Of a stretch of DNA of 30,474 nt, positions 1-7,676 are shown piece by piece. Position numbers and translations under genes: made by a program. Below the pieces are notes generated by a model, which saw nothing but the letters and a program-made list of their open reading frames with translations, made no database searches and had not been told where the DNA came from. Origin of the DNA: CAYLHX01 sp964383675 (GTDB taxonomy: Bacteria > Patescibacteriota > Gracilibacteria > UBA1369 > LOWO2-01-FULL-3); contig CAYLHX010000017.1 in assembly GCA_964383675.1 (NCBI GenBank), forward strand, positions 1 to 30,474, read 5' to 3'. The number at the start of each line of letters is the position of its first letter. Position 1 is the stretch's first letter.

Positions 1-1778
1 CCTGCAATAAGACCACCAAGAGCGGCAGTACCGAACAAAAGTCCCATAAAAATAGGTGCCGCTACCGCCATCACACCGGGAATAATCATCTCGCGAATAG
101 CCGCTTTTGTAGAAATGTCTACACAACTCTTAGTATCTCCTTTAGCTGTCCCCTCCATGAGACCTTTAATCTCTCTAAACTGTCTTCTAACCTCTTCAAT
201 CATAGAATTTGCCGCTCTTCCAACAGCCGCCATAGTCATGGCAGAAAATAGGAATGGTAACATTCCACCTATAAACAAGCCAATTACAACTCTTGGATCA
301 AGAATGTCAATCACCTCAAGATTAGCCGCTTCAGAATATGCCGCAAAAAGAGCCAAAGCCGTTAAAGCAGCGGAACCGATTGCAAACCCCTTACCAATCG
401 CGGCCGTCGTATTACCTGCAGAATCAAGCGCATCAGTTTTCTTTCTGATATCAGCTCCCATCCCCGCCATTTCAGCAATACCACCGGCATTGTCGGCAAC
501 AGGACCATAGGCATCAACCGCAAGGGAAATTCCTAATGTTGAAAGCATACCAACGGCACTGATAGCAATACCGTAAAGACCAGCCCACCAGTAAGCTACA
601 AAGATAGCCACACAAATAAACAGAATCGGCAATGCCGTAGACTGATAACCAAGAGCCATACCGGCGATAATATTGGTCGCACTACCGGTTTCTGAAGTCT
701 TAGCCAATTTTTTAACCGGATCAAAATGGTCTGAAGTATAATATTCAGTCAAAAGACCTATAACAATACCAACAACCAAACCTGAAACCATTGCGATAAA
801 TAAATTTACACCGTCTTCTCCACCAATTAAAGATTTGGTCAGGAAGTAAGCAGCCACAATCACCAATAAAGAAGCCACCCAGATACCATTTTTCAAAGCA
901 CCGTGGATGTTGCCGCTTTTACCGACTCGCACAAAGAAAGCTCCTATAATAGAGGCCAAAACTCCAACACCGGCCAAAGCCAATGGCAGATAAATTCCGG
1001 CCATACCGAAAGCGGAGAAACCAAGAATCATCGCCGCCACAATTGAACCGACATAAGACTCGAAAAGATCAGCTCCCATTCCCGCAACGTCTCCTACATT
1101 ATCACCTACGTTATCAGCGATAACCGCAGGATTCCTAGGATCATCTTCGGGAATGCCGGCTTCCACTTTACCAACCAAATCGGCACCTACGTCGGCGGCC
1201 TTGGTATAAATACCACCACCCACACGAGCAAACAGGGCAATCGAAGAGGCTCCAAGACCGAAACCGGTCATCACGGAAAGGGCAATATTAACATCCATCC
1301 CCATATATTCAATAAAAACATAGGTTAATACGGAAAGCCCAAGTAGACCAAGACCAACAACACCAAGCCCCATTACCGCACCTGACCTAAAGGCAATGGT
1401 TAAAGCCTTCCCCAGACTTGTTCTGGCGGCATTAGCGGTTCGTACATTAGCTTTTGTGGCAATTCGCATACCAAAGAATCCGGCCAACACACTACTGATG
1501 GCACCATAAATAAAAGATATAGCAGTCAATAAACCTTCATTTTCCGCTGTTGCCGAATTATCCAAGAAGATAAACAAAATAACAGCCAGCACCACCACAA
1601 ATACAGCCAATACTCTATACTCACGCATTAAAAAGGCCATCGCCCCTTCCCTGATCGCCTGAGCAATCTCTTTCATATTATCATCACCTTCGGCCTTTCT
1701 GGAGATCCAATTAGCAAAAAGACCAGCGGTAGCCAGACTAACGATACTGACCAATGCCATAATTAATGGGTAGCTCAT
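1..1778 (-). CDS. hppA: Membrane-bound pyrophosphatase, K+-dependent, probably Na+-pumping (3' end off window)
   Basis: This integral membrane enzyme hydrolyses pyrophosphate and pumps cations out of the cytoplasm. The first 592 residues are present, beginning MSYPLIMALV. The C-terminal part, roughly 90-100 residues by family length, lies beyond the left edge. The pyrophosphate-binding stretch is visible (GGGIYTKAADVGADLVGKVE, then DDPRNPAVIADNVGDNVGD). The motif GNTTAAIGKGFAIGSAAL has Ala at residue 459, where K+-independent enzymes have Lys, so the K+-dependent class is expected. In GADLFESYVGS the Glu is residue 240 with Gly four residues later. This is the arrangement of Na+-pumping enzymes such as that of Thermotoga, while plant H+ pumps have Gly then Glu. 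Ion specificity is inferred, because some K+-dependent H+ pumps share this Glu. The leader has no Shine-Dalgarno sequence. A lipoprotein gene lies 89 bp upstream on the same strand, with a weak terminator between. Confidence 0.96.
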   Translation of the reverse strand, partial: MSYPLIMALVSIVSLATAGLFANWISRKAEGDDNMKEIAQAIREGAMAFLMREYRVLAVFVVVLAVILFIFLDNSATAENEGLLTAISFIYGAISSVLAGFFGMRIATKANVRTANAARTSLGKALTIAFRSGAVMGLGVVGLGLLGLSVLTYVFIEYMGMDVNIALSVMTGFGLGASSIALFARVGGGIYTKAADVGADLVGKVEAGIPEDDPRNPAVIADNVGDNVGDVAGMGADLFESYVGSIVAAMILGFSAFGMAGIYLPLALAGVGVLASIIGAFFVRVGKSGNIHGALKNGIWVASLLVIVAAYFLTKSLIGGEDGVNLFIAMVSGLVVGIVIGLLTEYYTSDHFDPVKKLAKTSETGSATNIIAGMALGYQSTALPILFICVAIFVAYWWAGLYGIAISAVGMLSTLGISLAVDAYGPVADNAGGIAEMAGMGADIRKKTDALDSAGNTTAAIGKGFAIGSAALTALALFAAYSEAANLEVIDILDPRVVIGLFIGGMLPFLFSAMTMAAVGRAANSMIEEVRRQFREIKGLMEGTAKGDTKSCVDISTKAAIREMIIPGVMAVAAPIFMGLLFGTAALGGLIA

Positions 1779-1840
1779 GTTAAAAACAAGTTACAAAGTA
1801 AATAAATTAAATTAGTTTAAACTTAAGACCTGGGCATTTT

Positions 1841-1861
1841 AAAAGATTTTCCACGAAAATC
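1841..1861 (-). terminator. Weak hairpin terminator after lipoprotein gene
   Basis: On the minus strand a 7-bp perfect stem (GATTTTC/GAAAATC) with a 3-nt loop is followed directly by TTTT. It sits 6 bp past the stop of the lipoprotein gene and before hppA. The stem is AT-rich, so termination may be partial. Confidence 0.45.
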
Positions 1862-1867
1862 CAAATA

Positions 1868-2347
1868 TTAATAGATATTTTCTTCAAAAGTAGCCACCAA
1901 GTTGGTGTAAAACTGTTGAATTGTATCCAAGCCGGCAATTTCATCTCCCCAATTAAAAGCGTATCTCGTCTCTTTTCCCTCCATATCAATAACCATCAAA
2001 ACCACTTCCCCTTCTTCGGCTTTAAAATCCTTATCCATAACAACAACCATCACCTCTTCGAACTGATCAAAGAAATCCCCCCCCAACATTCCCTCGGTAT
2101 CAACATCTAACTGTACGGTCTCCTCGGTCCTATTAGGAAACACATGGCCATAATCTACAGCCAAATTGCGCAGTTCATAATCGGGTGCTAAAACAATATT
2201 GGTTTGAGAATAATCGGACGCAGTCGAATCACCATCAACCAATTCAAAGCTCAGAGAAGTGACTTTTTCCGCACCGTAACCACCCATGCAGCCAGAAAAT
2301 AATATGGCAAAAACCAGAAACAAAGCTATATTTACTAATTTTTTCAT
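1868..2347 (-). CDS. Small predicted lipoprotein, unknown function
   Basis: The product is 159 residues and I do not recognise the family. The N-terminus MKKLVNIALFLVFAIL is a signal peptide followed by the lipobox FSGC, with Cys at about residue 20, so lipidation and anchoring on the outer face of the membrane are expected. The mature part is acidic. It looks like a compact alternating-strand domain, with stretches such as VMVVVMDKDFKAEEGEVVLMVID. An upstream ATG twelve codons earlier exists, but it would put polar residues and cysteines before the signal peptide, so the internal Met at 2347 is chosen. The gene lies between rplY (76 bp upstream) and hppA on the same strand. No Shine-Dalgarno sequence is seen. 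Confidence 0.75.
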   Translation of the reverse strand: MKKLVNIALFLVFAILFSGCMGGYGAEKVTSLSFELVDGDSTASDYSQTNIVLAPDYELRNLAVDYGHVFPNRTEETVQLDVDTEGMLGGDFFDQFEEVMVVVMDKDFKAEEGEVVLMVIDMEGKETRYAFNWGDEIAGLDTIQQFYTNLVATFEENIY

Positions 2348-2423
2348 AAGAACAAGGTTATAACAAAAAGCATTATAACACACAAAGGGCTATTACTTTC
2401 AAGACAATTAAGCTCTTAACCAC

Positions 2424-3080
2424 TTATTCACCTCCGGCTTCACCTCCAGCGGCAGCTTCGGAAGACCCCTCAGCTGGCACAGTCGCCCCCTCAGCACCTT
2501 CAGCGGACTCAGTGGCCTCTTCCTCAACTCTTGGAGCCGTAACGGTAACAACCACGTCTTCAGGCTCATTTAGTACAGCAATTGTCGAGGGTACATTCAG
2601 ATCCTTAACTCTAATAAAAGTATGGAAGTCAACCAAAGAAGAGATATCCACCTCGATACTGTGAATCAAATCTTTCGGCAAACACTTAATCTCAATTTCA
2701 TTTAAATGTACTGTAAGTGTTCCAGCCATATCCTTAACCGCAGGTGCGGTACCAACAAATTCAACCGGTATCTTAGTATGCAACTCTTCACCCATACGAA
2801 CATTTATGAAGTCGATATGAGTATAGCGGTCAGTTACGGGATCACGCTGAATTTCATGAACCAAAACATTAATTGATTCTGCTCCATCAACCTTTAATTC
2901 AATAATTGTATTGGTACCAGCTTTTCTGAAAACTTTCCTAAAAGTCTGGTAATCCATCTGCAGAGACTTATTTTCAACACCTCTACCATAAAACTCCGCC
3001 GGCAACTGATCTGCTCTAAGCAAATCCTTTGCTTTGGCACTTTTATCACGCAAACTTGCCTCAAGAACTACTGTATCCAT
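2424..3080 (-). CDS. rplY: 50S ribosomal protein L25 (CTC/TL5 form)
   Basis: L25 binds 5S rRNA in the large ribosomal subunit. At 218 residues this is the long CTC-type form. The N-terminal beta-barrel 5S-binding domain covers about residues 1-90 (VVLEASLRDKSAKAKDLLRADQLPAEFYGRG, with HEIQRDPVTDRYTHIDF near residues 75-92). The C-terminal TL5 domain follows (about 93-185, with LNEIEIKCLPKDLIHSIEVD). The last 30 or so residues are a low-complexity Glu/Ala/Gly tail. It is transcribed from its own promoter in the divergent region shared with the YbaB gene. The ATG at 3080 is the only sensible start and has an AT-rich leader without a Shine-Dalgarno sequence. Confidence 0.95.
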   Translation of the reverse strand: MDTVVLEASLRDKSAKAKDLLRADQLPAEFYGRGVENKSLQMDYQTFRKVFRKAGTNTIIELKVDGAESINVLVHEIQRDPVTDRYTHIDFINVRMGEELHTKIPVEFVGTAPAVKDMAGTLTVHLNEIEIKCLPKDLIHSIEVDISSLVDFHTFIRVKDLNVPSTIAVLNEPEDVVVTVTAPRVEEEATESAEGAEGATVPAEGSSEAAAGGEAGGE

Positions 3081-3115
3081 ATAAAATTAAATAACAAAAT
3101 TACTTAGCGCGGGTG

Positions 3116-3144
3116 ATTCTAGCCGAAATTTTCAATACACGCAA
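3116..3144 (-). promoter_or_regulatory. Promoter of rplY
   Basis: On the minus strand, TTGCGT (3139-3144) and TAGAAT (3116-3121) are separated by exactly 17 bp. This gives a leader of roughly 30 nt before the rplY ATG. It is assigned by sigma-70-like match only. Confidence 0.55.
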
Positions 3145-3168
3145 TAGTTTTTATCTCGAAAAAAAGTA

Positions 3169-3177
3169 TGCTAATAT
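3169..3177 (+). promoter_or_regulatory. Extended -10 promoter of YbaB-mltG
   Basis: TGcTAATAT is an extended -10 element. It lies about 28 bp before the YbaB ATG and diverges from the rplY promoter. No good -35 box is visible at the expected distance. Confidence 0.4.
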
Positions 3178-3204
3178 AGGCGACGTATTTCTTACCCAAT
3201 AAAT

Positions 3205-3489
3205 ATGTTTGATAAAGCAAAAGACCTTTATAAGCTACAAAAACAGGCTCGTGAGATCAAAAAGAAACTTAAAAACACTCACATCGAAGCCGAACAAGAC
3301 GGTGTCGTTGTAACCATTAACGGCGAGCAAGAAGTGGTTAAAATAACCATTAGTGATGATGCCTTGAGCAATAAAAAAGCTTTGGAAGAAAATATTGAAA
3401 AAGCTTTGAATAAAGCAATTAAAAAATCCCAACAAATCGGAGCCGAAATGATGAAAGATGTCATGGGTGGCTTTCCGGGACTAGGATAA
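3205..3489 (+). CDS. YbaB/EbfC family nucleoid-associated protein
   Basis: This is a small DNA-binding nucleoid protein of 94 residues, a normal length for the family. Visible family traits are a Lys-rich N-terminal helix (KAKDLYKLQKQAREIKKKLK), a central sheet with VVVTINGEQEVVKITI, a C-terminal helix (EENIEKALNKAIKKSQQIGAEMMKDVMGG), and a Gly-rich end. The family dimerises and binds DNA through its outer helices. It usually neighbours dnaX and recR. Here it is instead followed 16 bp later by mltG, with which it probably shares a transcript. No Shine-Dalgarno sequence precedes the ATG. Confidence 0.93.
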   Translation: MFDKAKDLYKLQKQAREIKKKLKNTHIEAEQDGVVVTINGEQEVVKITISDDALSNKKALEENIEKALNKAIKKSQQIGAEMMKDVMGGFPGLG

Positions 3490-3505
3490 TCATCACAACC
3501 GACAA

Positions 3506-4558
3506 ATGCGAAAAACAAGAAAACAAAGAAGCTTCCTAAAAAGCCTTCTGATCGTAATTGGCATCTTTGCTATAACCGGACTGCTCTTTTCTTATAAGTA
3601 CAAGTCCGCTATCGAAACTCCTCTGGATGAAGCAAACACTGAAAGCCACTCCTTCTTTGTAAAAAAAGGACAAACCGCCAAAGAAATAGCGGAAAGCCTG
3701 GAGGAAGAAGGAATCATCGACTCCAGTTTATTCTTTTACCTTTACGTTAGGAGCAATAACTTAGGCGAAAACATCATCGCAGGTCGCTTTCTTCTAAACC
3801 CCGCGATGACCATAAAAGATATCGTAACCACCTTAAGCGACCCCTCACAAGCCGAGTTCATCATCACCATCCAGGAAGGACTGAGGGTTGAAGATATCGA
3901 CAGCAAATTGGTGGAGTTGTCATTAATTTCAACAGGCCAGTTTGTGGAGGCCACCAAAAACTTTAACGGCTGGGAATATTACGACTTTTTGAATCCAGCA
4001 ATTCAAGAAAAATTGGAAGTACCACTGGAAGGCTACATCTACCCCGACACCTACTTTTTGGATCCGGAAAGCTTCTCGCCCGAAGATCTGATATATTTGG
4101 CATTGGATAATTTCGAAACGAAATTACAGCAAGGCTTAAACGAAGTCGAAGGAAGCAGCCAGCTGGACAACTATTCTCTGCATGAAATCGTAACCATGGC
4201 CTCCATTATAGAAAATGAGGTCTTCGGTTTGGAAGATAGAAAACTGGTGTCCGGCATTCTCTGGAAAAGACTTGAAAGCGACTGGACCATTGGTGCCGAC
4301 GCCACACTGTTATATATCACCGAAGACCGCACCATAACCGCTGAAGATCTGCAAATAGATTCTCCCTACAATACGAGAAAGAACCTGGGACTGCCACCGG
4401 GACCAATCTCCAACCCCAGCCTTGAAAGCCTAAAAGCCGCACTTCTTCCTGAAACAAGCGAGTACTGGTTTTATCTTACAACTCTGGACACCGGCGAAGT
4501 GATTTATGCAAAAACCAACGAAGAACATAACACCAACCGCGTTAAATTTCTTCAGTAA
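3506..4558 (+). CDS. mltG: Endolytic peptidoglycan transglycosylase MltG
   Basis: MltG cleaves nascent glycan strands at the membrane and is thought to set glycan chain length. The 350-residue protein has a basic N-terminus, then one membrane anchor at about residues 11-29 (LLIVIGIFAITGLLF), so the enzyme faces outward. A LysM-like region follows (FFVKKGQTAKEIAESLEEEGI, about 49-70), then the YceG catalytic domain. The catalytic Glu is residue 236 in ASIIENEV. The conserved end YNTRKNLGLPPGPISNPS is present, so the enzyme looks complete. Its last 17 bp overlap the tail of the convergent FecR-domain gene. It is probably cotranscribed with the YbaB gene. Confidence 0.97.
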   Translation: MRKTRKQRSFLKSLLIVIGIFAITGLLFSYKYKSAIETPLDEANTESHSFFVKKGQTAKEIAESLEEEGIIDSSLFFYLYVRSNNLGENIIAGRFLLNPAMTIKDIVTTLSDPSQAEFIITIQEGLRVEDIDSKLVELSLISTGQFVEATKNFNGWEYYDFLNPAIQEKLEVPLEGYIYPDTYFLDPESFSPEDLIYLALDNFETKLQQGLNEVEGSSQLDNYSLHEIVTMASIIENEVFGLEDRKLVSGILWKRLESDWTIGADATLLYITEDRTITAEDLQIDSPYNTRKNLGLPPGPISNPSLESLKAALLPETSEYWFYLTTLDTGEVIYAKTNEEHNTNRVKFLQ

Positions 4559-5876
4559 CACCACCTTCATCACTCTCTTCAGGCCCCACTTCTTCAGGCT
4601 GGACCTCTTCACTCGCAGCCGGTTTTTCGGGCTCAGGCTCAGCCGGCTGAGCCACCTGAGGTTTATAAAGAACCTTTACAGTTAAAGGTTCACTCTTGGT
4701 TCCATCTTCCGCAACAGCGTAAACCTGATAAATATTTTCCCCCTCCTGCATCAACCCGTAATCAGCATTGGCATAGTAGGTCCAGCTTGAACTGCCGGCG
4801 CTAAATTGCTGCAAGGTATAGTCATTAACCATTATCTGAGCAGCTCCGGAAACCGTTCCCTCCAAAGTTGCCAAATTAGAAGTCACCACATAAAACCCAT
4901 CCGCATTCGGCTCACCAATACCTGCCACAGAACTGATAGTAGGCTTTGCCGGCGCATTCAATGCCGCCTCAGGTTGATCCTCCTCCATAACATCCTCTTC
5001 AACAGAACTATCCTCAGGGTTCTCGGTCTCCTCACCATCTACGCTCCCCTCTTCACCTTCAGCATCGGGGTCACCTAAAATCTCCGGCTCAACTTCAATC
5101 AAAGATCCATTTCCGGTAATTAAATAAACAAATTCGGTTGGCTCCTTATCCTCCTGATCGTTAAAAGCGTACCATTCGGAAGCTTTAAACTCGTCAGACA
5201 AAGCAGTTAAAACCGTGGGGCTCTTAAACTGCCAATAACTTTGTAAGACATCTTCCGTGAATACTATCTGTTGACCAACACCTAAGCTTTCAGTCTCCAC
5301 CACCTTCTCATTATCTTCAGTAAAGATACTCACATCAACGTTTTCGCCATGCAAGACTCTAACCACCTCCTCAAAATCATTTTCCAGTTCAAAAATGCTA
5401 CCGGCAGTGGAATGAATCTGAATATTATCCATGGCGACAACAAGGTCAGTGTCATCAGTACTCTTATACAATTTATTAAACCAAAGACTACCATCGACCA
5501 ACAACAGACTGATCCGCAAATCGTCTTCAGCACTTATTTCATCCAAAACTATATTGGTTCCACCATCAAGACGCATAATAGTTCCGTCAAAAAACTCCAT
5601 GATAGCTAAACCATCAGCGGAAACACGCAACTCGTCACCCTGTAAAACCAAGGTGTCACTGGAAAGATTAAAAAACTTATCGGTCTTCCAGGCACGCAGC
5701 TCCACACTTCCCTCCACGATATGCACATAACCACCATTAACCTGCTCTTCAGCAAAAATGGCTCTCCATAAGTTAAAAAGCAAAACCACCACCACACCGA
5801 TACAGATAAAAATCAAAAACGGAATGACATAATCAAGCGCACTGGAACGTCTGTGAGACCTATATCTTCTATGCAT
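4542..5876 (-). CDS. Membrane-anchored FecR-domain protein with Ig-like C-terminal domain
   Basis: The 444-residue protein starts with an Arg-rich tail (MHRRYRSHRRSS) and one membrane helix at about residues 14-36, so the bulk lies outside the cell. A FecR-like beta region spans about residues 45-210 (VHIVEGSVELR, LQGDELRVSADGLAIMEFFDG, IHSTAGSIFELE). This fold occurs in many surface proteins, not only in iron sensors. An acidic Glu/Asp linker follows, then an Ig/Big-like domain at about 325-410 (ATLEGTVSGAAQIMVND, then GENIYQVYAVAEDGTKSE). A second low-complexity Pro/Glu tail ends the protein. No TonB receptor or ECF sigma factor is nearby, so a classical Fec role is unlikely. It lies 43 bp downstream of dnaA and may be read from that transcript. 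Confidence 0.85.
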   Translation of the reverse strand: MHRRYRSHRRSSALDYVIPFLIFICIGVVVVLLFNLWRAIFAEEQVNGGYVHIVEGSVELRAWKTDKFFNLSSDTLVLQGDELRVSADGLAIMEFFDGTIMRLDGGTNIVLDEISAEDDLRISLLLVDGSLWFNKLYKSTDDTDLVVAMDNIQIHSTAGSIFELENDFEEVVRVLHGENVDVSIFTEDNEKVVETESLGVGQQIVFTEDVLQSYWQFKSPTVLTALSDEFKASEWYAFNDQEDKEPTEFVYLITGNGSLIEVEPEILGDPDAEGEEGSVDGEETENPEDSSVEEDVMEEDQPEAALNAPAKPTISSVAGIGEPNADGFYVVTSNLATLEGTVSGAAQIMVNDYTLQQFSAGSSSWTYYANADYGLMQEGENIYQVYAVAEDGTKSEPLTVKVLYKPQVAQPAEPEPEKPAASEEVQPEEVGPEESDEGGVTEEI

Positions 5877-5919
5877 AAGGGAATAATAAACACAAACACC
5901 TCAAAATCAAAGCTTTTTT

Positions 5920-7362
5920 TTACAGTCCCATCTCTCTCTTGATCGCATTCAGGTCACGCACCACTTTTATATCGTTCTTCATCTTCTGAGTCATCTTCTT
6001 ACAAGCATGCATTACCGTGGTGTGATTTCTTCCCCCGAAATATTCACCAATTTTCTCATAAGATTGTCCCAACTCCTTTTTAATAAGGTACATGCAGATC
6101 TGTCTGGGAAACATTACCTCTTTATGTCTGTCACCGCCCATCAAAACACCTGAAGCCAGGTTAAAATATTTAGCGACAATATCACGCACATCATCACAAG
6201 TTATAGCTCTGACCTCTCCTCTCTTGGCCTCAATATCATAACCTATAATCTTCTGAGCCTTGTTAAGTCTTTTAATGATCTCTGCCACCGAACGGATAGT
6301 GGGTACTCTGTTAGACAGTTGACTTTCGGCAACAGCCTGACGCAAAACCCCTTCCAATTCCCTCACGCTATTATGAACGTTGTTAGCAACAAAAGCCAAA
6401 ACCTCCGGATCAATAATCACCTGAAACTCTTTACATTTTTGGTACAGAATAGCTAAACGAGTCTCAAAATCAGGAAATAGAAGCTCAACAACCATTCCCA
6501 TACTAAATCTGCTCTTAAGACGATCATCCAGATCATCAAGCTCTGAAGGAGGCCGGTCACTGGTAATTACAATCTGCTTGTTGCGATCGTAGAGTTCATT
6601 GAAGGTATGGAAAAACTCCTGCTGCGAGGAATCTTTACGAGCAAAAAACTGTACATCATCCAATAAAAACACGTCCACATTACGATACTGATCTTTAAAC
6701 TTGTGCATATGACGCTTTCCAATAGCCTGTACCACCTCGGTTACAAATTTTTCCGCAGTACTATACTTAACCACCAAATCGGGATAATTCTTCAAAATGC
6801 GATTCCCAACAGCCTGTAAAAGATGTGTTTTCCCTAAACCTGTTGAACCGTAGATATAAAGCGGATTATAAATACCCCCGGGATTATCGGCCACGGCAGT
6901 TGAGGCCGCGTGTGGCAACCTATTGTCACGTCCAACTACAAAATTATCCAAAGTGTAACGGAAATTCAACAACTTACTGGAAACTCTATTTTCGCCATTT
7001 CCCCCCTTTTTCACATTCACCTCGTCCAAATTACGCACCTTTCTCACAACCTTTTTCTCCTCTTTATTAATGAGTGATTTAACATCAGCTCCCTCTTTAT
7101 TCTCTTTATCCGCCAACCTGTTACAAACTTCATACTCGATTCTTTTCACACCCGGCTCCCTCTCTTGAACCGCCTGCAACAGCTTAAGATCGTACTTACT
7201 GCTAATCCAATCTTTGGCAAAAGAAGTTGGAACCCCCACGATAAGTATGTCCTCTTTTTTATCGACTATAGTCGTACTCTGGAACCAGGTAATAAAATGT
7301 GCTTTTTGGATGGTGGGTCTGATTCTATCCAGAACAGAAATCCATAAGTTCCTATACGACAT
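5920..7362 (-). CDS. dnaA: Chromosomal replication initiator DnaA
   Basis: DnaA binds DnaA boxes at oriC and opens the duplex using ATP. All four domains can be followed in 480 residues. They are the N-terminal interaction domain (about 1-85, with LWISVLDRI and FITWFQ), a Lys/Glu-rich linker (about 100-130), the AAA+ core and the C-terminal helix-turn-helix domain. The core has Walker A GSTGLGKTHLL near residue 172, Walker B VFLLDDVQFF near 230, and an arginine-finger region DRLKSRFSMG. The C-terminal domain carries the DnaA signature GRNHTTVMHACKKM near 443-456. The neighbours are unusual: neither dnaN nor recF follows, only the FecR-domain gene. The ATG at 7362 gives MSYRNLW and lacks a Shine-Dalgarno sequence. 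Confidence 0.98.
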   Translation of the reverse strand: MSYRNLWISVLDRIRPTIQKAHFITWFQSTTIVDKKEDILIVGVPTSFAKDWISSKYDLKLLQAVQEREPGVKRIEYEVCNRLADKENKEGADVKSLINKEEKKVVRKVRNLDEVNVKKGGNGENRVSSKLLNFRYTLDNFVVGRDNRLPHAASTAVADNPGGIYNPLYIYGSTGLGKTHLLQAVGNRILKNYPDLVVKYSTAEKFVTEVVQAIGKRHMHKFKDQYRNVDVFLLDDVQFFARKDSSQQEFFHTFNELYDRNKQIVITSDRPPSELDDLDDRLKSRFSMGMVVELLFPDFETRLAILYQKCKEFQVIIDPEVLAFVANNVHNSVRELEGVLRQAVAESQLSNRVPTIRSVAEIIKRLNKAQKIIGYDIEAKRGEVRAITCDDVRDIVAKYFNLASGVLMGGDRHKEVMFPRQICMYLIKKELGQSYEKIGEYFGGRNHTTVMHACKKMTQKMKNDIKVVRDLNAIKREMGL

Positions 7363-7435
7363 ATAGCAAATCGTTTAAGTAATACCAACTGAATCGGAGT
7401 TGAAATTTATTGCCCTAAAAATCTCTCCGCGAGCA

Positions 7436-7464
7436 ATATTAACTTTTTTACAGTCCCCGAACAA
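7436..7464 (-). promoter_or_regulatory. Probable dnaA promoter
   Basis: On the minus strand, TTGTTC (7459-7464) and TAATAT (7436-7441) are 17 bp apart. They imply a leader of about 65 nt before the dnaA ATG. Confidence 0.45.
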
Positions 7465-7609
7465 GGGCTTTCTAATCAGCAATACCCTGCTCTAGATATA
7501 GTCCCGCTGGCATACCTACCTACCACATATAGATATTTTTTGTGACTAAAAAATATTTCTCAGTCTATAGCAATAATCTTTGATAACAAATTTGACAATC
7601 TTGGCAACC

Positions 7610-7653
7610 AAAAAATGGCCCGCCCCGAGTAATACTCTCAAGCAAGCCATTTT
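7610..7653 (-). terminator. Terminator of the pyrH-frr-rseP cluster
   Basis: On the minus strand AAAATGGC (7646-7653) pairs with GCCATTTT (7612-7619) and runs into a further TT. Inside the loop is a second palindrome, GAGTA-N-TACTC (7627-7637), giving a two-tier hairpin. It begins 23 bp after the rseP stop. Confidence 0.6.
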
Positions 7654-7676
7654 GATGCTGAAATAATTTTCTACAG

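Larger units (their letters stand above)
7363..7676. other. 314-bp intergenic region between rseP and dnaA
   Basis: No gene is visible. From right to left the region holds the rseP terminator (7610-7653), an AT-only hairpin (ATATTTTTT at 7533-7541 pairing with AAAAAATAT at 7548-7556) and the probable dnaA promoter. One 8-of-9 match to a DnaA box (TTAGTCACA on the minus strand, 7541-7549) lies in the hairpin loop. There is no cluster of boxes, so an origin is not supported here, but autoregulation of dnaA is possible. Confidence 0.5.

Noticed and set aside
4542..5876. Iron-siderophore FecR regulator
   Set aside because: There is no sigma factor or TonB receptor nearby, and the protein has an Ig-like domain and acidic linkers typical of structural surface proteins.
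7363..7676. Replication origin
   Set aside because: Only one imperfect DnaA box is present and there is no cluster.
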